Assembly: GCA_002411175.1 (NCBI GenBank)
Contig: DHRN01000098.1
Span: 1-15,714 of the forward strand
Source: Anaerolineaceae bacterium UBA5311
GTDB taxonomy: Bacteria; Chloroflexota; Anaerolineae; Anaerolineales; Anaerolineaceae
Length of the DNA stretch: 15,714 nt
Reading direction: 5' to 3'
A program made the translations under genes and the position numbers. The notes below the pieces were generated by a model. That model made no database searches, was not told the DNA's origin, and saw only the letters and a program-made list of their open reading frames with translations. Of the stretch, positions 1 to 6,282 are shown piece by piece. Every line of letters begins with the position of its first letter. Within the stretch, counting starts at the first letter, position 1.

Positions 1-37
1 ACGGACTTTTGAAACGCATACATCCCAGATTCCACCC

Positions 38-65
38 TTGACAATTCACTGTTAAAGTGTACAAT
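38..65 (+). promoter_or_regulatory. sigma-70-type promoter of the gene cluster
   Basis: The sequence shows TTGACA (38-43), a perfect -35 hexamer, then 16 bases, then TACAAT (60-65), a five-of-six match to the -10 consensus. Transcription would start near 72, giving an untranslated leader of about 36 bases before the ATG at 108. No other strong promoter is evident before the kinase gene, so this is the likely promoter for the whole 108-12836 cluster. It also argues against translation starting at the in-frame GTG at 57, which lies upstream of the predicted start of transcription. Confidence 0.72.
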
Positions 66-87
66 CATGTACATTCATGGACAATCA
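58..87 (+). repeat. three tandem 10-bp direct repeats, candidate operator
   Basis: Three head-to-tail decamers can be read: TGTACAATCA (58-67), TGTACATTCA (68-77) and TGGACAATCA (78-87). They cover the -10 box and the predicted start of transcription. The -35 region reads TTGACAATTC (38-47), a weaker copy exactly two periods upstream, so all copies sit on the same face of the helix. The protein encoded just downstream has a MerR/BldC-type helix-turn-helix, a class in which BldC is known to bind direct repeats cooperatively. Autorepression is the natural inference. Confidence 0.6.
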
Positions 88-97
88 ATCACCATGT

Positions 98-103
98 GGG
101 GAG
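98..103 (+). promoter_or_regulatory. ribosome binding site fixing the start at 108
   Basis: GGGGAG lies four bases upstream of the ATG at 108. Together with the promoter position it favours this ATG over the GTG at 57, which has no ribosome binding site and lies within the promoter. Confidence 0.6.
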
Positions 104-107
104 TGAG

Positions 108-1322
108 ATGAGCGAGAAAGAAAGGCTGTATCGCCTCAAGGAAGTCGCTGAAATGCTGGGGGTGAGCACACGCACGGTTTATCGAAGAATCTGGGCAAAC
201 GAACTGCCAGCAGCCAAAATTGGCGGTCTCTATTACATTCGCCAGGTTGACCTGCAGAAAATCATTACGCAAAGCCCGCAAGTTAACTCCAGATCCGCAA
301 GCGTCTCTCCGAAGATTGTAAAATGCGGCTCCTGCCTGAAAATATTGCGAGAATCGGAACAAATCGCCCAGCGCTGCAGCAGTGCAGGCTGTTTTGAAGT
401 AATCTGCACAGATTGTTTATCAAAGGGTAAAACCAGGTGTCGAACGCATCAGAGCCTGATCGAACTGGTCGATCTGCGGCAAAAACCCGACCAGGACGGT
501 CCGGTGCGGGTACGCGCCAGCCAGGCGAGGCTGCGGGAGATCAACTATCTCAACCGGCTGCGTTCGCGCATCCGCCAGATCGAATCCCTGGCTCACCCAC
601 AAAATGGGATGCTGCTTACCATCGACAACTGGGAAGATCTGCTCAAAAGCGGCGACGAGCGGGCGACAGTTTTACGATTAAAGGGGAAAGTCATGTTGGA
701 TACACGCGAAACCAGCGAGCAACCGCTGAACGCCTGGATCCAATACCTTTATAAACCGGCAAAAGATGAAGATTTTGATCCATTGATTATCGAAATCAGG
801 GTATTGAGCCGTCTGGGTGTGATGGTCACTGCTGGTTTGGATACCTACCCACTGGATGAAGAAGACCTGGAACAAGCCCTGATTCAAGCCAGCGACTCCC
901 TGCCCAACGATGGCAGCTTCAAACTGCTGGTGATCGCCTCACCAACCGGCTGGACCCAGGCTGCCAGGGAGATCGTGAGCGGGTCGAAAACCCAAAGCTC
1001 GTTTGCACATGAAAATTTGCTGGTTTATTTATTTGACATGCAGAGCAACAATCTCATCTATCCGTTGAAAGACATCCGTTCCGTGCAATACGCCGAGCTG
1101 TTCAACCCGGCATTACTAAGCGAAGAAGCCTTGGACGCGGAAATGGAAATCGAAAACCTGATGCTGGAAAAAGGACATTCCAGCCTTACTTTGCTTTACG
1201 CTGCTAAGGAATTACCATTCTCCGAATTGGTACTGTTGGAAACCTTCAAGAGAATGACCGCAAAGGGCAATTACCAATTGGTCGAATTGGAAGATATCGG
1301 CCTGGCAATCCTAAAAAAATAA
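108..1322 (+). CDS. BldC/excisionase-like HTH regulator with eight-ligand zinc module
   Basis: A 404-residue protein when started at the ATG at 108. Residues 7-52 form a MerR-superfamily (HTH_17/excisionase-type) DNA-binding domain: RLKEVAEMLGVSTRTVYRRI, followed by a wing-like KIGGLYYI segment. Residues 73-114 carry C73, C76, C90, C95, C100, C103, C111 and H114. This C-X2-C...C-X4-C...C-X2-C...C-X2-H layout could bind two zinc ions as in RING or B-box folds. A basic helical stretch follows (about 135-162). The rest (165-404) is a mixed alpha/beta region that I do not recognise; its GFKLLVIASPTGW-like core and hydrophobic strands suggest a ligand- or nucleotide-fold-like sensor. It is the first gene of the cluster, next to in-phase decamer repeats, so it is probably the cluster's own regulator. 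The HTH call is firm, the zinc module likely, and the C-terminal role unknown. Confidence 0.8.
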   Translation: MSEKERLYRLKEVAEMLGVSTRTVYRRIWANELPAAKIGGLYYIRQVDLQKIITQSPQVNSRSASVSPKIVKCGSCLKILRESEQIAQRCSSAGCFEVICTDCLSKGKTRCRTHQSLIELVDLRQKPDQDGPVRVRASQARLREINYLNRLRSRIRQIESLAHPQNGMLLTIDNWEDLLKSGDERATVLRLKGKVMLDTRETSEQPLNAWIQYLYKPAKDEDFDPLIIEIRVLSRLGVMVTAGLDTYPLDEEDLEQALIQASDSLPNDGSFKLLVIASPTGWTQAAREIVSGSKTQSSFAHENLLVYLFDMQSNNLIYPLKDIRSVQYAELFNPALLSEEALDAEMEIENLMLEKGHSSLTLLYAAKELPFSELVLLETFKRMTAKGNYQLVELEDIGLAILKK

Positions 1323-1347
1323 TTCATTCAGAAAACAGGGAGATAAG

Positions 1348-2076
1348 ATGGCAAAAGATAAGCAAGAAACAGGAAAAACAAAGCGAAGGATCGACCCCAA
1401 AACCCTTTTCGGCTATGGGTTGAAGGTCGCCCAGGACCTGCTGGGGATGACTGAGACCGAAGAGGTCAAAAAAGCCACATTGAATGACATCAAGATGGAA
1501 GACGCCCAGCGCGGGAAAATTCGCCTTGAGCACAAGCAAAACATGCTGCTGAACGAGATTCGCGATGTTGAAAAACAAAAGCGGGCATTGTTTACCGAAG
1601 GTGTGCAAAAAGCTGGCGCGATGGAGCAAAAAATCCTGGCGTCGAAAATTGTCCAATTGGATAAGCGCATGAAAAACCTCAACCACACAATGGAAGCGAT
1701 TTTTGTGCAACTGCGTGTGATTGATAGCTTTATTATGCTCAAGGAGCAGGAATCGCTAAACAAAGAGATGGGCTTGGGTTCTGTTTTCGGAGACATTGAG
1801 CTGGATGACCTGGTTGTACTCATGCAGCAGGCGATGGAAGACGGCGACCTGAACATGACCATGCTGAAGAACCTGGCTGATAAATTGGACCATACCAGCG
1901 AGGTGCGCCTGGGGTACAGCGATAATGAGGATGTTCTGGATGTAATTAAGCAGATGCAAATGGCACGCGAAGCTGGCGACGGCATGATTGAGCCATATTA
2001 CCAGGAGATGAACACCGGGCTGGAAAAAGCCCAGGAGGATGACTCCCTCGACAGTCTCGAATTCGAAGAACTTTAG
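1348..2076 (+). CDS. ESCRT-III/Snf7-like coiled-coil protein
   Basis: A 242-residue, highly charged, almost entirely helical protein with no membrane segment. The N-terminus is basic (residues 3-18, with KTKRR). Residues 46-83 and 90-133 form two long amphipathic helices joined by a short KAG-containing turn, matching the alpha1-alpha2 hairpin of ESCRT-III proteins. The second helix (ILASKIVQLDKRMKNLNHTM) resembles the corresponding CHMP segment. Shorter helices follow (150-220), then a strongly acidic tail ending EDDSLDSLEFEEL. A basic front, acidic tail and length of 200-240 residues are typical of Snf7/CHMP proteins; the leucine-spaced acidic tail resembles an MIT-interacting motif. The next gene encodes an ATPase with an MIT-like domain, the usual partner. 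GGGAG (1338-1342) precedes the ATG. PspA/Vipp1 are the known bacterial members of this superfamily, and this could be a divergent one. A generic coiled-coil protein remains possible. Confidence 0.68.
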   Translation: MAKDKQETGKTKRRIDPKTLFGYGLKVAQDLLGMTETEEVKKATLNDIKMEDAQRGKIRLEHKQNMLLNEIRDVEKQKRALFTEGVQKAGAMEQKILASKIVQLDKRMKNLNHTMEAIFVQLRVIDSFIMLKEQESLNKEMGLGSVFGDIELDDLVVLMQQAMEDGDLNMTMLKNLADKLDHTSEVRLGYSDNEDVLDVIKQMQMAREAGDGMIEPYYQEMNTGLEKAQEDDSLDSLEFEEL

Positions 2077-2101
2077 GCAGCGCAGCGCGGGTGTGTGAAA
2101 A

Positions 2102-3319
2102 ATGAGCGTTGACCTGAGCGGTTCTATTTATACCTTATATAAAGATGCCCGGCAGAAGGGGGACAAGGCGCGCAAGCGCGGGGCGGATGAACAAGCCGCA
2201 AAGCATTATTATTCTGCCGCGCGCTGGCTGCGTTCGTATGCAGATAGCGCAGTCACTCCAGAAATTCGTAAGGAACGCCTGAAGAGGGCAGACCAACTGA
2301 TGGAATTAGCCCGGGGGTTGGCAGGGCAGGCGCCTGCCCCGGCTAAAAGTGTGAGACCCGAGCCGGTTGGCAAACCAGCCGCACAGCCGGAACCCCAGGC
2401 TGGGGAGGACGATTACGAAGAAGAAGTGCTGCAGTTGATCCACAAAAGTGATGTGAAATGGGATCAAATTGGCGGGCTGGAAGACACGAAAGATGCAATC
2501 AAATCCTCATATGCCCTGGCTCTGGCAAAGAAACCGGATGGCGTGCAGGTCAGCAGCTGGCGCAACCTTCTGCTTTATGGCCCTCCAGGAACGGGCAAGA
2601 CCCTGCTCGCAGCGGCTACGGCCGGAAACCTGGACGCGACCTTCTTTAATGTCAAGGTGAGCAGCCTGCTTTCCAAGTATTTTGGTGAGAGCACCAAATT
2701 AATCTCAGCGCTATACAGCGTTGCACGAAAGCTAAACCCGGCGGTAATCTTTTTGGATGAGTTTGAATCGCTTACCCCTTCGCGCGGGTCTGGCGAAAGC
2801 GGCTCGGAAAGACGGATTGTCTCAACGCTGCTGGCTGAGCTGGACGGGCTTCAGGGGAAAGACGACGACAGTTTTGTGATGACCATTTGTGCCACAAACC
2901 TCCCCTGGATGCTCGACCTGGCAATTTTGAGCCGCTTCCAGCGCAGAATTTATGTACCATTACCCGACCCGGACGCCCGCGAAGCGATTCTGGATATTCA
3001 CTTGAAGCGAAAAGGGCATCGTTCCCAGGTGGGCATCAAGGAGCTGGTGGACCGCACCGACGGTTTCGCCGGCAGGGAGTTGGAACAGGTGGGACAAATC
3101 GCGATCAATAACATGATCCGCAGGGTAAACCCAGATCTGCTTAGCGTGGTTGACCAGGGTTTGGGGGAGTTGTCCGCGTATCAATTAAGGGTTGAGCCAT
3201 TAACCAGCTCGGATTTTGAGACCGCCTTTTCGCAGATCAAACCACTGGCAGACAAAAAAGTTGTTCAGCGTTATGAGGTCTGGCAAACGGATGTGATCGA
3301 GACGCCGAAAGGAAAGTAA
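2102..3319 (+). CDS. Vps4-type AAA ATPase with N-terminal MIT-like domain
   Basis: A 405-residue protein. Residues 5-74 form a three-helix MIT-like domain; the segment around EQAAKHYYSAARWLRSYA and the later RADQLMELARGL correspond to VPS4 MIT positions. A Pro/Ala-rich linker (77-103) leads to the AAA module: VKWDQIGGLEDTK (118-130), Walker A GPPGTGKT (160-167), pore loop SLLSKYFGES (188-197), Walker B VIFLDE (215-220) and sensor 1 ATN (264-266). The string NLPWMLDLAI...RFQRRIYVPLPD (266-289) is characteristic of the Vps4/katanin/spastin (meiotic) clade. R278, before F279, is a retained arginine finger; the preceding residue is Ser where Vps4 has another Arg. The C-terminal helix (about 370-395) also fits. 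Vps4 enzymes form hexamers that disassemble ESCRT-III filaments by pulling subunits through the pore. The ESCRT-III-like gene ends only 25 bases upstream. The ribosome binding site is weak. Soluble and cytoplasmic. Confidence 0.85.
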   Translation: MSVDLSGSIYTLYKDARQKGDKARKRGADEQAAKHYYSAARWLRSYADSAVTPEIRKERLKRADQLMELARGLAGQAPAPAKSVRPEPVGKPAAQPEPQAGEDDYEEEVLQLIHKSDVKWDQIGGLEDTKDAIKSSYALALAKKPDGVQVSSWRNLLLYGPPGTGKTLLAAATAGNLDATFFNVKVSSLLSKYFGESTKLISALYSVARKLNPAVIFLDEFESLTPSRGSGESGSERRIVSTLLAELDGLQGKDDDSFVMTICATNLPWMLDLAILSRFQRRIYVPLPDPDAREAILDIHLKRKGHRSQVGIKELVDRTDGFAGRELEQVGQIAINNMIRRVNPDLLSVVDQGLGELSAYQLRVEPLTSSDFETAFSQIKPLADKKVVQRYEVWQTDVIETPKGK

Positions 3320-3331
3320 CAAGAGGGAAAA

Positions 3332-3406
3332 ATGCTTGAACAATGGGGAAGAGGGCAAACAGCAGGAAAAGATAGTAAAGATATCTTTGATAAGGTGACC
3401 TGGTAA
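3332..3406 (+). CDS. candidate 24-residue small ORF
   Basis: A 24-codon ORF starting ATG CTT GAA and ending TGG TAA lies between the ATPase gene and the propeller-solenoid gene. It has a credible ribosome binding site, AGAGGG (3322-3327), four bases from its ATG, and its stop lies only two bases before the next ATG at 3409. The peptide (MLEQWGRGQTAGKDSKDIFD plus KVTW) is hydrophilic and not a transmembrane peptide. It might be a leader that couples translation to the next gene, a genuine small protein, or chance. No family is recognised. Confidence 0.3.
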   Translation: MLEQWGRGQTAGKDSKDIFDKVTW

Positions 3407-3408
3407 TC

Positions 3409-6255
3409 ATGGATATCTTTTGCCCAAACAATCACCTGATGTTATCGAGCCAGGCTTGTCCCAAGTGCGGCTGGAGGCGTCCTGTGGAGGGGGCAGTTGG
3501 TACGCTTTTCTGGGCGCCAATTGAGTTTAACACGCCAATCGGGGGAGTGTCGCGCTCAAGCCTGACATCATTCGTAAGCCACGATGGCATCCTGGTCGTC
3601 TCAACTCAAAACAATGAACTGGCAGGTATTTCGTTGGAAAAGGGTAACATCCTCTGGCGAAGAGCCTTGCCAAAAGCCCAGCGAGCGACGAGCATGAAGC
3701 TGCATAATGATGAAATTTATGTAATCGTGCAGGATACCCATTCGTTAATTGAAGGTATCAAAGGCGGTTATATTGGCAGGCTGAACATCGGAGATGGGGA
3801 GCTGACAACAATCTGGACCACCACCAGCCACGACCTGACCCCGCCGTTGTTTGATGACGGGATGATTTTCATCCGTACAGCAGAATCCCAGGTGCTTGGG
3901 TTAACCGCGTTTTCAGAGGAACCAATCTGGGAACGTGAATGTCAATCCTGGTGGCCTGCGCCTTTGAATTGTTTTGGTGACTATATCGTTTATGTTGATG
4001 GAAATCCGATGCTTGAAGCGACGGAAGTAATCGCCCTGGAAAAAGAAACTGGTTCGGTTGCCTGGACGCACACACTGCCCACAAGACCCTCGCAGCACCT
4101 GGTGGGGGATGATCGTTATATATTTGTTGTTATTTATAATAAAAAGATCGTCATCCTGGATACCAAAACCGGGCAGCAAGTAAAAGATATTAAGCTCCCG
4201 AGAGTATACAGTCAATTGGTTCTTTCCGGAACAAAGCTGTATTACACGGCAAGAGGTTCGAATATCGGTCCGGGGGGATATTATCAGCTGCATGTGTATG
4301 ATAGCGAAAAGTTCAACCTGAAGTATCGAAAAGACCTGGGGATAAAAGTGGTGATCCCGCCAGTAATCATTGAAGATGTAATTTATCTTGCCGATTACAA
4401 CTCAAATATTCGCGCGATTTCTGCCAACGATGGCAGTGATATCTGGAGCCTGACAACTAAAGAAGAGGATGTCATCCTTACCACCTTGCACCATGCTGAT
4501 AACCAGCTGTTGTATGGAACTTATCTGGGGAAAGTTTACTCGGTAACCATGTATCAGCCGCAAGAGGCACAGGGGGACGTAGAAAGCTCACTTGCTGAAG
4601 GAGACGTTGTCAAAGCAGCGGCATTATATGCCCTGGAAGGTAACTTTGATCAAGCCGGGCAGTTATATGTGAGCCCAATTGGCGACATCGACAAAGCCAT
4701 TCGCTTGTTTGAAGAGGGCAAGCATTGGGATTTGGCAGCAAAATTGGCTTTTGACAACAATCGTTACTCGAAAGCGCTCGAATATTATCGGCTTGCCGGC
4801 GATACCAGGGGAGAGGCAGATACCCTGTTGGCAATGGGAGACATCGAAGAAGCTGCCAGGCGGTTTAACAATTTGGGAGATGGTGTCAAGGCTGCCGAAT
4901 TGATGGAACAAGCTGGAAAATTCTCAATCGCAGCGCGAATGTACAGAGATGCCGGTCGGAGGGCGGATTACCTCCGGCTTGTGACCAGGACAAGAATTGA
5001 CACATCTGAAGTTGCTGTATTGCGGGAACAGGGGAATTATGAAGTTGCCGCAAACTGGGAATTGCAAAACAGGCAGTACCTGGAAGCAGCCAAAGATTTT
5101 CGTGAAGCGAAAAATCTCGAGAAAGAACTTGAAGCGTTCAAACTATTTCTTGATCAGTCAGACCAACAGGCAGACCCATGGGTGTGGCAGCGTGTCGCGG
5201 ACCTGGCGAGTAATCTGGAAGATCACCTGGTGGCAGCGTTGGCATGGAAAAAATTAGACCATTGGGGGCGTGCCGGCGATGAATATCAGAAATATGCTGA
5301 ACAACTTGCCGCCAAAGTGCTTCTGAATCCGGATGGATATACGACTCCCGAGCATTTGCAAGTGGCTGAATATTTCCAGCTTGCTGCTGATGCCTTCAAT
5401 GAGGAGGGTATCGCTGATTGTGAAAGCCATTGTAATGAAATGGTGCGCAAGTTTAAGAAATTGCCTAAAGTAATTGTTTTGGTTGTTCAGTCGACGATCG
5501 GCTTGAGAGAAATGGAGTGGTCTGCCCTGACTTTAACCATTAAGAACATTGGCTATGGCAGGGCAAGAAATGTTCGTTTTTGGTTGGATGAAGAACGGTT
5601 CGAAGTTCAGGAAAGCGATTTGATTAATGAATTCAACCTGGCAACAGGGCTGACTAAAGACCAGTCGATCCATATAAAGCCGCATCGCGATGAGACAGGT
5701 GGAGTCCCGCTGCAAATCAACTGGAGCTGGAACGATAATGACGAAAACACGATCATTGACGGAGGCAGCATTTCGGTGCCAGTGGCACGACAACGAGAAG
5801 AACCCCAGCCGATCAACATCACTTTCCAGGATATTCATGGCGACCTGGTGACCCAAAAAGGCGACAATATCAGTGTCAGCACCGTTATAGGAGCTGCCCC
5901 TGAACAAATTAGCCAGATGTCCTCTGCCGGAGATGGAGATGTTGATTATCCTGAAGATGAAACTCCAACTGTATTGATTAATAACAAAACAATCCAGGAT
6001 ATCCTTGGGGATGTCATTACGCCAACCGGTCTTGAAATTAATACTGAAAATCTCCTCAAGAAAGCATCGATAGAAACCTCCATTTTGCCTGGAGATGGGA
6101 TCGAAGATTTTGATGAACTGCTGGATTTGCAATCCCAGGCTGGAATCATTGAAAAAACGTTGAAAAATTGTGTGAAATGCGATGAACTCCTCGAACCAGG
6201 TGCCAATTATTGCGCCAGCTGCGGGGCTAAACAACCACCACTAAAGAAAAAATAA
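3409..6255 (+). CDS. zinc-knuckle / beta-propeller / alpha-solenoid / beta-sandwich protein
   Basis: A 948-residue protein with no signal peptide or membrane segment. An N-terminal knuckle has C5, H9, C17 and C20. Residues about 30-385 are PQQ-like beta-propeller repeats, with repeated blades such as LAGISLEKGNILWRRAL, VIALEKETGSVAWTHTL and IRAISANDGSDIWSL. Residues about 395-685 form helical hairpin repeats (AALYALEGNFDQAGQLY, ALEYYRLAGDTRGEAD, AARMYRDAGRRADYLRL) resembling TPR and the solenoids of IFT and COPI proteins. Residues about 690-795 look like an Ig-type beta-sandwich (SALTLTIKNIGYGRARNVRF). A motif QDI-x-GD-x-x-T-x-x-G occurs at 807-818 and again at 863-874. A C-terminal zinc ribbon has C921, C924, C935 and C938. 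Propeller followed by solenoid is the architecture of vesicle coat proteins; here that is an analogy, although the ESCRT-like neighbours make it notable. It is probably a large scaffold. The catalytic residues of PQQ dehydrogenases are not expected in such propellers. Confidence 0.72.
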   Translation: MDIFCPNNHLMLSSQACPKCGWRRPVEGAVGTLFWAPIEFNTPIGGVSRSSLTSFVSHDGILVVSTQNNELAGISLEKGNILWRRALPKAQRATSMKLHNDEIYVIVQDTHSLIEGIKGGYIGRLNIGDGELTTIWTTTSHDLTPPLFDDGMIFIRTAESQVLGLTAFSEEPIWERECQSWWPAPLNCFGDYIVYVDGNPMLEATEVIALEKETGSVAWTHTLPTRPSQHLVGDDRYIFVVIYNKKIVILDTKTGQQVKDIKLPRVYSQLVLSGTKLYYTARGSNIGPGGYYQLHVYDSEKFNLKYRKDLGIKVVIPPVIIEDVIYLADYNSNIRAISANDGSDIWSLTTKEEDVILTTLHHADNQLLYGTYLGKVYSVTMYQPQEAQGDVESSLAEGDVVKAAALYALEGNFDQAGQLYVSPIGDIDKAIRLFEEGKHWDLAAKLAFDNNRYSKALEYYRLAGDTRGEADTLLAMGDIEEAARRFNNLGDGVKAAELMEQAGKFSIAARMYRDAGRRADYLRLVTRTRIDTSEVAVLREQGNYEVAANWELQNRQYLEAAKDFREAKNLEKELEAFKLFLDQSDQQADPWVWQRVADLASNLEDHLVAALAWKKLDHWGRAGDEYQKYAEQLAAKVLLNPDGYTTPEHLQVAEYFQLAADAFNEEGIADCESHCNEMVRKFKKLPKVIVLVVQSTIGLREMEWSALTLTIKNIGYGRARNVRFWLDEERFEVQESDLINEFNLATGLTKDQSIHIKPHRDETGGVPLQINWSWNDNDENTIIDGGSISVPVARQREEPQPINITFQDIHGDLVTQKGDNISVSTVIGAAPEQISQMSSAGDGDVDYPEDETPTVLINNKTIQDILGDVITPTGLEINTENLLKKASIETSILPGDGIEDFDELLDLQSQAGIIEKTLKNCVKCDELLEPGANYCASCGAKQPPLKKK

Positions 6256-6282
6256 ACACGAAGGAATAAGGGAGGTTTTGCG

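Noticed and set aside
57..107. N-terminal extension of the HTH regulator from GTG at 57
   Set aside because: The GTG lies inside the promoter and upstream of the predicted transcription start; the ATG at 108 has a ribosome binding site.
108..300. Phage excisionase or mobile-element origin of the cluster
   Set aside because: The HTH domain is excisionase-like, but no integrase, attachment site or tRNA is present in the window, and the protein is far longer than Xis.
1324..1985. Minus-strand ORFs opposite the ESCRT-III-like gene
   Set aside because: They mirror the codons of the + strand gene, lack ribosome binding sites and have Ser/Phe-rich shadow composition.
3409..4560. Quinoprotein (PQQ) dehydrogenase
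   Set aside because: The blades are PQQ-like only in repeat pattern; there is no signal peptide, and the rest of the protein is a solenoid with zinc modules.
5533..6234. 233-residue minus-strand ORF opposite the end of the propeller-solenoid gene
   Set aside because: The + strand protein here has a coherent beta-sandwich and a zinc ribbon; the reverse ORF shows no domain.
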